Part shown: positions 61,484 to 64,000 of the stretch, piece by piece | Numbering within the stretch: position 1 is the first letter of the stretch | How the letters are laid out: each line of letters begins with the position of its first letter | DNA from: Ktedonosporobacter rubrisoli | GTDB taxonomy: Bacteria; Chloroflexota; Ktedonobacteria; Ktedonobacterales; Ktedonobacteraceae | DNA: 64,000 bases | Reading direction: 5' to 3' | Assembly: GCF_004208415.1 (NCBI RefSeq) | Contig: NZ_CP035758.1 | Coordinates: 2,666,001 to 2,730,000 of the forward strand | Made by a program: the position numbers and the translations under genes | The notes under the pieces: model-generated | What the model saw: the letters and a program-made list of their open reading frames with translations, nothing else | What the model was told of the DNA's origin: nothing | The model's database searches: none

Positions 61484-63193
61484 ATGCAAAGGCATACTAT
61501 TTCGCGTATGTTGCTTCTTTCTAGCCTCTTATGCTTATTTGCCTTGCTGGTTACCGCTTGCGCCAGCGGGGCCCCGCAGAGTAGCAGCAACAATTCGACG
61601 AAGGCGTTAGCCGATAAGCAGATCTTCCGTTATCCAATCGGTTCCAGCGATTTCGGCACGTTGGACCCGGCGCTGGCCTCATTGAACATAGATATTAATG
61701 CAATTGAGATGGTCTTTACTGGCCTGGTGGCGATTAAAGGGGATGGTTCGGTGGTTGATCAGATGGCTGCATCACATAGTATCTCTTCCGATGGCCTGAC
61801 TTACACGTTTACACTCAAGCCCAATCTCAAGTTTAGTGATGGCACTCCCTTGACGGCTCATGATATTGTCTGGAGCATCAATCGCGCCTTATCGCCAGCC
61901 ACAAAATCGCCCACGGCCTCTTATCTGGAACCCATCAAGGATTGGGAAAAGATGGTGACCGGTAAGATCAACACGCTGATTGGTGATAGTTTGATTGCCA
62001 AAGATGATAATACCGTAGTAATTGTACTTGGCCATCCCGCCGCTTATTTCCTGACGCCTTTTGCAATTGTCACGGCCTTAACGGTAAATAAAAAGCTGCT
62101 AGATAAATATGGCAACACATGGACCGATCATCTCCAGGAGGGAGCGGGCGCAGGGCCTTTTATGGTGCAAAGCTACGATCACAATAAGGGTCTGAGCCTG
62201 GTTCCTAATCCTAACTATTATGGACCTAAGCCCAAACTACAAAAGGTCGAATTGCTGCGTTCAGGCGATATAAATACCACTTATAAAACGTATCAGACGG
62301 GCCAGCTCGACTACGCTGCTGTTCCAACGGTCCAACTGGCAAGTGCCGAAAAACGCAATGATTATCATAGTTCACCTGCGCTTGCTATCGTATTTATAGC
62401 TATGAATTACCTGGCAAAGCCGTTTGATAACATCAAGATTCGGCAAGCTCTCGCTCTTGCCGTCAATAAGGACCTGATCGCACAAAACGTCTTGCATGGC
62501 TCGGTGATCCCAACGAATCATCTGATGCCTGAAGGTGTGCCAGGCTATGACAAGAATCTGACCGGACCTGCTGGCGTAGCAAGTACTAAAGGCGATCAGG
62601 AGAAAGCTAAGCAGCTTTTGCAGGAGGGCATGAAGGAGGCGGGCTATAGCAGCATCAGCCAGCTTCCGCTTTTAAAACTTGCCTATTTTGGCGATGATAG
62701 CGATTTTACCAATGTGGTTGCTGTACTGGCGCAGCAGTGGCAAAGCGTCCTTGGCATCACCGTGCAAACTAACGCCCAGAACTCAGATGTTATCGTACAG
62801 CAAATAATGAATACTACCGGTAATCCTGGTCCCCTGCAGATGTGGCAGAGCGAGATCGGCAACTATGCCGATCCTCAGGGTTGGCTCAGTTTTAATTTTG
62901 CCAAAGGTGCCGCGTTCAATACCATGAATTATGGCCAAAATAAGAGCTCGGATGCCGCGGCCCAGCAGGCGGTGCAGGATGAGTTGCAGAAAGCTGATGT
63001 TAATCTAGATCCCCAGGCGCGCATGCGACAGTACAACGAGGCAGAGCAAAAGCTGGTTAACGATGTTGGTTGGCTTCCTCTTTATCAGGCAGCAACTCAG
63101 GCTTTGATTAATCCGAAGCTACAAAATTTCACCTTACAGCCTCTTGATGTCGTCGCGCCTGATGATTGGAGCAATATATATTTTGTCAAGTAG
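61484..63193 (+). CDS. Oligopeptide ABC transporter substrate-binding lipoprotein (SBP family 5)
   Basis: A 569-residue lipoprotein with lipobox LVTAC (Cys about residue 26). The mature part has the SBP_bac_5 layout: GTLDPALASLNIDINAIEMV, LKFSDGTPLTAHDIVWSI, NYYGPKPKLQKVE and NIKIRQALALAVNKDLI. It binds oligopeptides or similar solutes outside the cell and hands them to an Opp-type permease, whose genes are not in the window. AGGAGG seven to eight bases before the ATG at 61484. It ends at a near-perfect palindrome and converges on the decarboxylase-like gene. Confidence 0.92.
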   Translation: MQRHTISRMLLLSSLLCLFALLVTACASGAPQSSSNNSTKALADKQIFRYPIGSSDFGTLDPALASLNIDINAIEMVFTGLVAIKGDGSVVDQMAASHSISSDGLTYTFTLKPNLKFSDGTPLTAHDIVWSINRALSPATKSPTASYLEPIKDWEKMVTGKINTLIGDSLIAKDDNTVVIVLGHPAAYFLTPFAIVTALTVNKKLLDKYGNTWTDHLQEGAGAGPFMVQSYDHNKGLSLVPNPNYYGPKPKLQKVELLRSGDINTTYKTYQTGQLDYAAVPTVQLASAEKRNDYHSSPALAIVFIAMNYLAKPFDNIKIRQALALAVNKDLIAQNVLHGSVIPTNHLMPEGVPGYDKNLTGPAGVASTKGDQEKAKQLLQEGMKEAGYSSISQLPLLKLAYFGDDSDFTNVVAVLAQQWQSVLGITVQTNAQNSDVIVQQIMNTTGNPGPLQMWQSEIGNYADPQGWLSFNFAKGAAFNTMNYGQNKSSDAAAQQAVQDELQKADVNLDPQARMRQYNEAEQKLVNDVGWLPLYQAATQALINPKLQNFTLQPLDVVAPDDWSNIYFVK

Positions 63194-63268
63194 ACATTTG
63201 GAAGATTTTGCCTACGTGCTCTACCTTATGTCACGGATGAGCTGATGGCTGGCAATTGTGCCTCGCTT

Positions 63269-63296
63269 GCACACCGGGTTAGCTAATCCGGTGTGC
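63269..63296. terminator. 28-bp near-palindrome between convergent genes
   Basis: GCACACCGGGTTAG pairs with CTAATCCGGTGTGC (26 of 28 positions symmetric), followed by GTTT; a bidirectional terminator between the binding protein and the decarboxylase-like gene. Confidence 0.75.
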
Positions 63297-63337
63297 GTTT
63301 CCTGTTAAACTGTGCCTTCTTGTCGTGTCGCAGCATC

Positions 63338-64000
63338 TCATGTCCGAGAGCGACGAAGAATAGCTTCCAGGCTGTGCTCTATATCCTCTTCTGTTGTGGC
63401 CCAGGAACTTATACTCAGGCGCATCGCTGGCTGCCCTTGCCAGAGCGTTGGCCCAACCCAGCAGATGCCATCTTGTTGAATCTCCTCGATGATGCGATTG
63501 GTTGTGGCCGCATCGGTCCCGAATGAGACCAATACTTGATTGAGCACAACCTGGTTGAGGATAAGCAAACCTGCCTCCTGGAGTCGGCTGGCCATGTATT
63601 GGGCGTAGTGGCAGGTGCGTTCAATGAGATCGGCCAGCCCTGCTCGCCCCAAACTGCGCAGAGCGGCCCAGATTTCGACGCCACGGGCGCGACGCGACCC
63701 TTCAGGGGTAAATTGTGCTGGCTCTCTCAGACCTCCTTGCAGTAGGTAGGGCGCGCTGATGGAAAGTGCGGAACGCTGGCTTGCTTCATCTCTCACAAAC
63801 GCTAGCCCACTATCATAGGGCACATTCAACCACTTATGCCCATCCGTGGCCCAGGAATCGGCCTGGCTATAGCCCTCTAGCAAATGCGCATAGGCCGGCG
63901 ATGCCGCTGCCCAGAGGCCAAAGGCTCCATCGACATGGACCCATGCTTTAGTTTCGCGGAGGGAGGGGATAATCTCGTGGGCAGGATCAAAGGCGCCTGT
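63338..64000 (-). CDS. PLP-dependent group II decarboxylase-like protein, 5' end outside window
   Basis: The frame is open from the window end (64000) to 63338, giving the last ~220 residues. VHVDGAFGLWAAAS holds the Asp that pairs with the pyridine nitrogen, and WATDGHKWLNVPYDSG holds the PLP-binding Lys. RRARGVEIWAALRSLGRAGL and RLSISSWATTEEDIEHSL are typical late segments. It is a group II amino-acid decarboxylase or related aminotransferase; the N-terminus and substrate side are unseen. Confidence 0.85.
   Translation of the reverse strand, partial: TGAFDPAHEIIPSLRETKAWVHVDGAFGLWAAASPAYAHLLEGYSQADSWATDGHKWLNVPYDSGLAFVRDEASQRSALSISAPYLLQGGLREPAQFTPEGSRRARGVEIWAALRSLGRAGLADLIERTCHYAQYMASRLQEAGLLILNQVVLNQVLVSFGTDAATTNRIIEEIQQDGICWVGPTLWQGQPAMRLSISSWATTEEDIEHSLEAILRRSRT

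Overview
The window looks like chromosomal DNA of a Ktedonobacteria-like member of the Chloroflexota. This is inferred from gene style rather than a marker gene. Supporting features are a MalT/LuxR-type ATPase regulator with an extra N-terminal segment, many one-component regulators, a class I lanthipeptide locus, a GH92 mannosidase and Gram-positive-style AGGAGG ribosome-binding sites. I found no rRNA, complete tRNA or CRISPR array.

Region 1 (1-12.6 kb) is mostly on the minus strand: a PAF-acetylhydrolase-like esterase (cut by the window edge), an ABC-2 exporter pair, a PadR regulator with its partner membrane protein, a lipoprotein, a frameshifted orphan Cas6-like gene, a PiT-type transporter, a cytochrome P450 and an APH-type kinase. 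Two small unknown genes follow on the plus strand.

Region 2 (12.6-31 kb) holds a Tat-type sugar-binding lipoprotein behind a LacI regulator with twin perfect operators. Next come a MarR/DinB pair sharing one operator motif, a large LuxR-family ATPase, two alpha/beta hydrolases, an IS5 remnant, an SDR lacking its catalytic Tyr/Lys, a repeat-tailed stress protein, TetR and an intact IS66 element with an 8-bp target duplication. A phytoene-desaturase-like flavoprotein, broken by a one-base shift, sits behind a textbook ECF41 promoter, and the ECF41 sigma gene lies directly downstream. A SpoU rRNA methyltransferase closes the region.

Region 3 (31-46 kb) has small metabolic genes: an MDR reductase, MazG-like, VOC, a methyltransferase and an LLM flavoprotein. 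Then comes a minimal lanthipeptide locus on the minus strand, lanA-lanC-lanB. Its new-looking 64-aa precursor has an FNLD leader and a five-cysteine C-terminus. A glycoside hydrolase, a thioesterase and an erythromycin-esterase-family protein follow.

Region 4 (46-57 kb) carries a double-HTH MerR, an SDR/MmyB-type XRE divergent pair, and an arginine/carbamoyl-phosphate operon. The operon reads promoter, T-box riboswitch with a readable CGC (Arg) specifier and intrinsic terminator, P-loop NTPase of unknown role, acetyl/succinyl-ornithine carbamoyltransferase, carA, carB. A DIP1984-family gene follows from its own promoter.

Region 5 (57-64 kb) holds a DUF1905 protein, a secreted GH92 alpha-mannosidase, an oligopeptide-binding lipoprotein and the C-terminal part of a PLP-dependent decarboxylase running off the end.

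The two strongest discovery candidates are the arginine T-box operon with its unexplained NTPase and the lanthipeptide locus with its hairpin-rich intergenic region.
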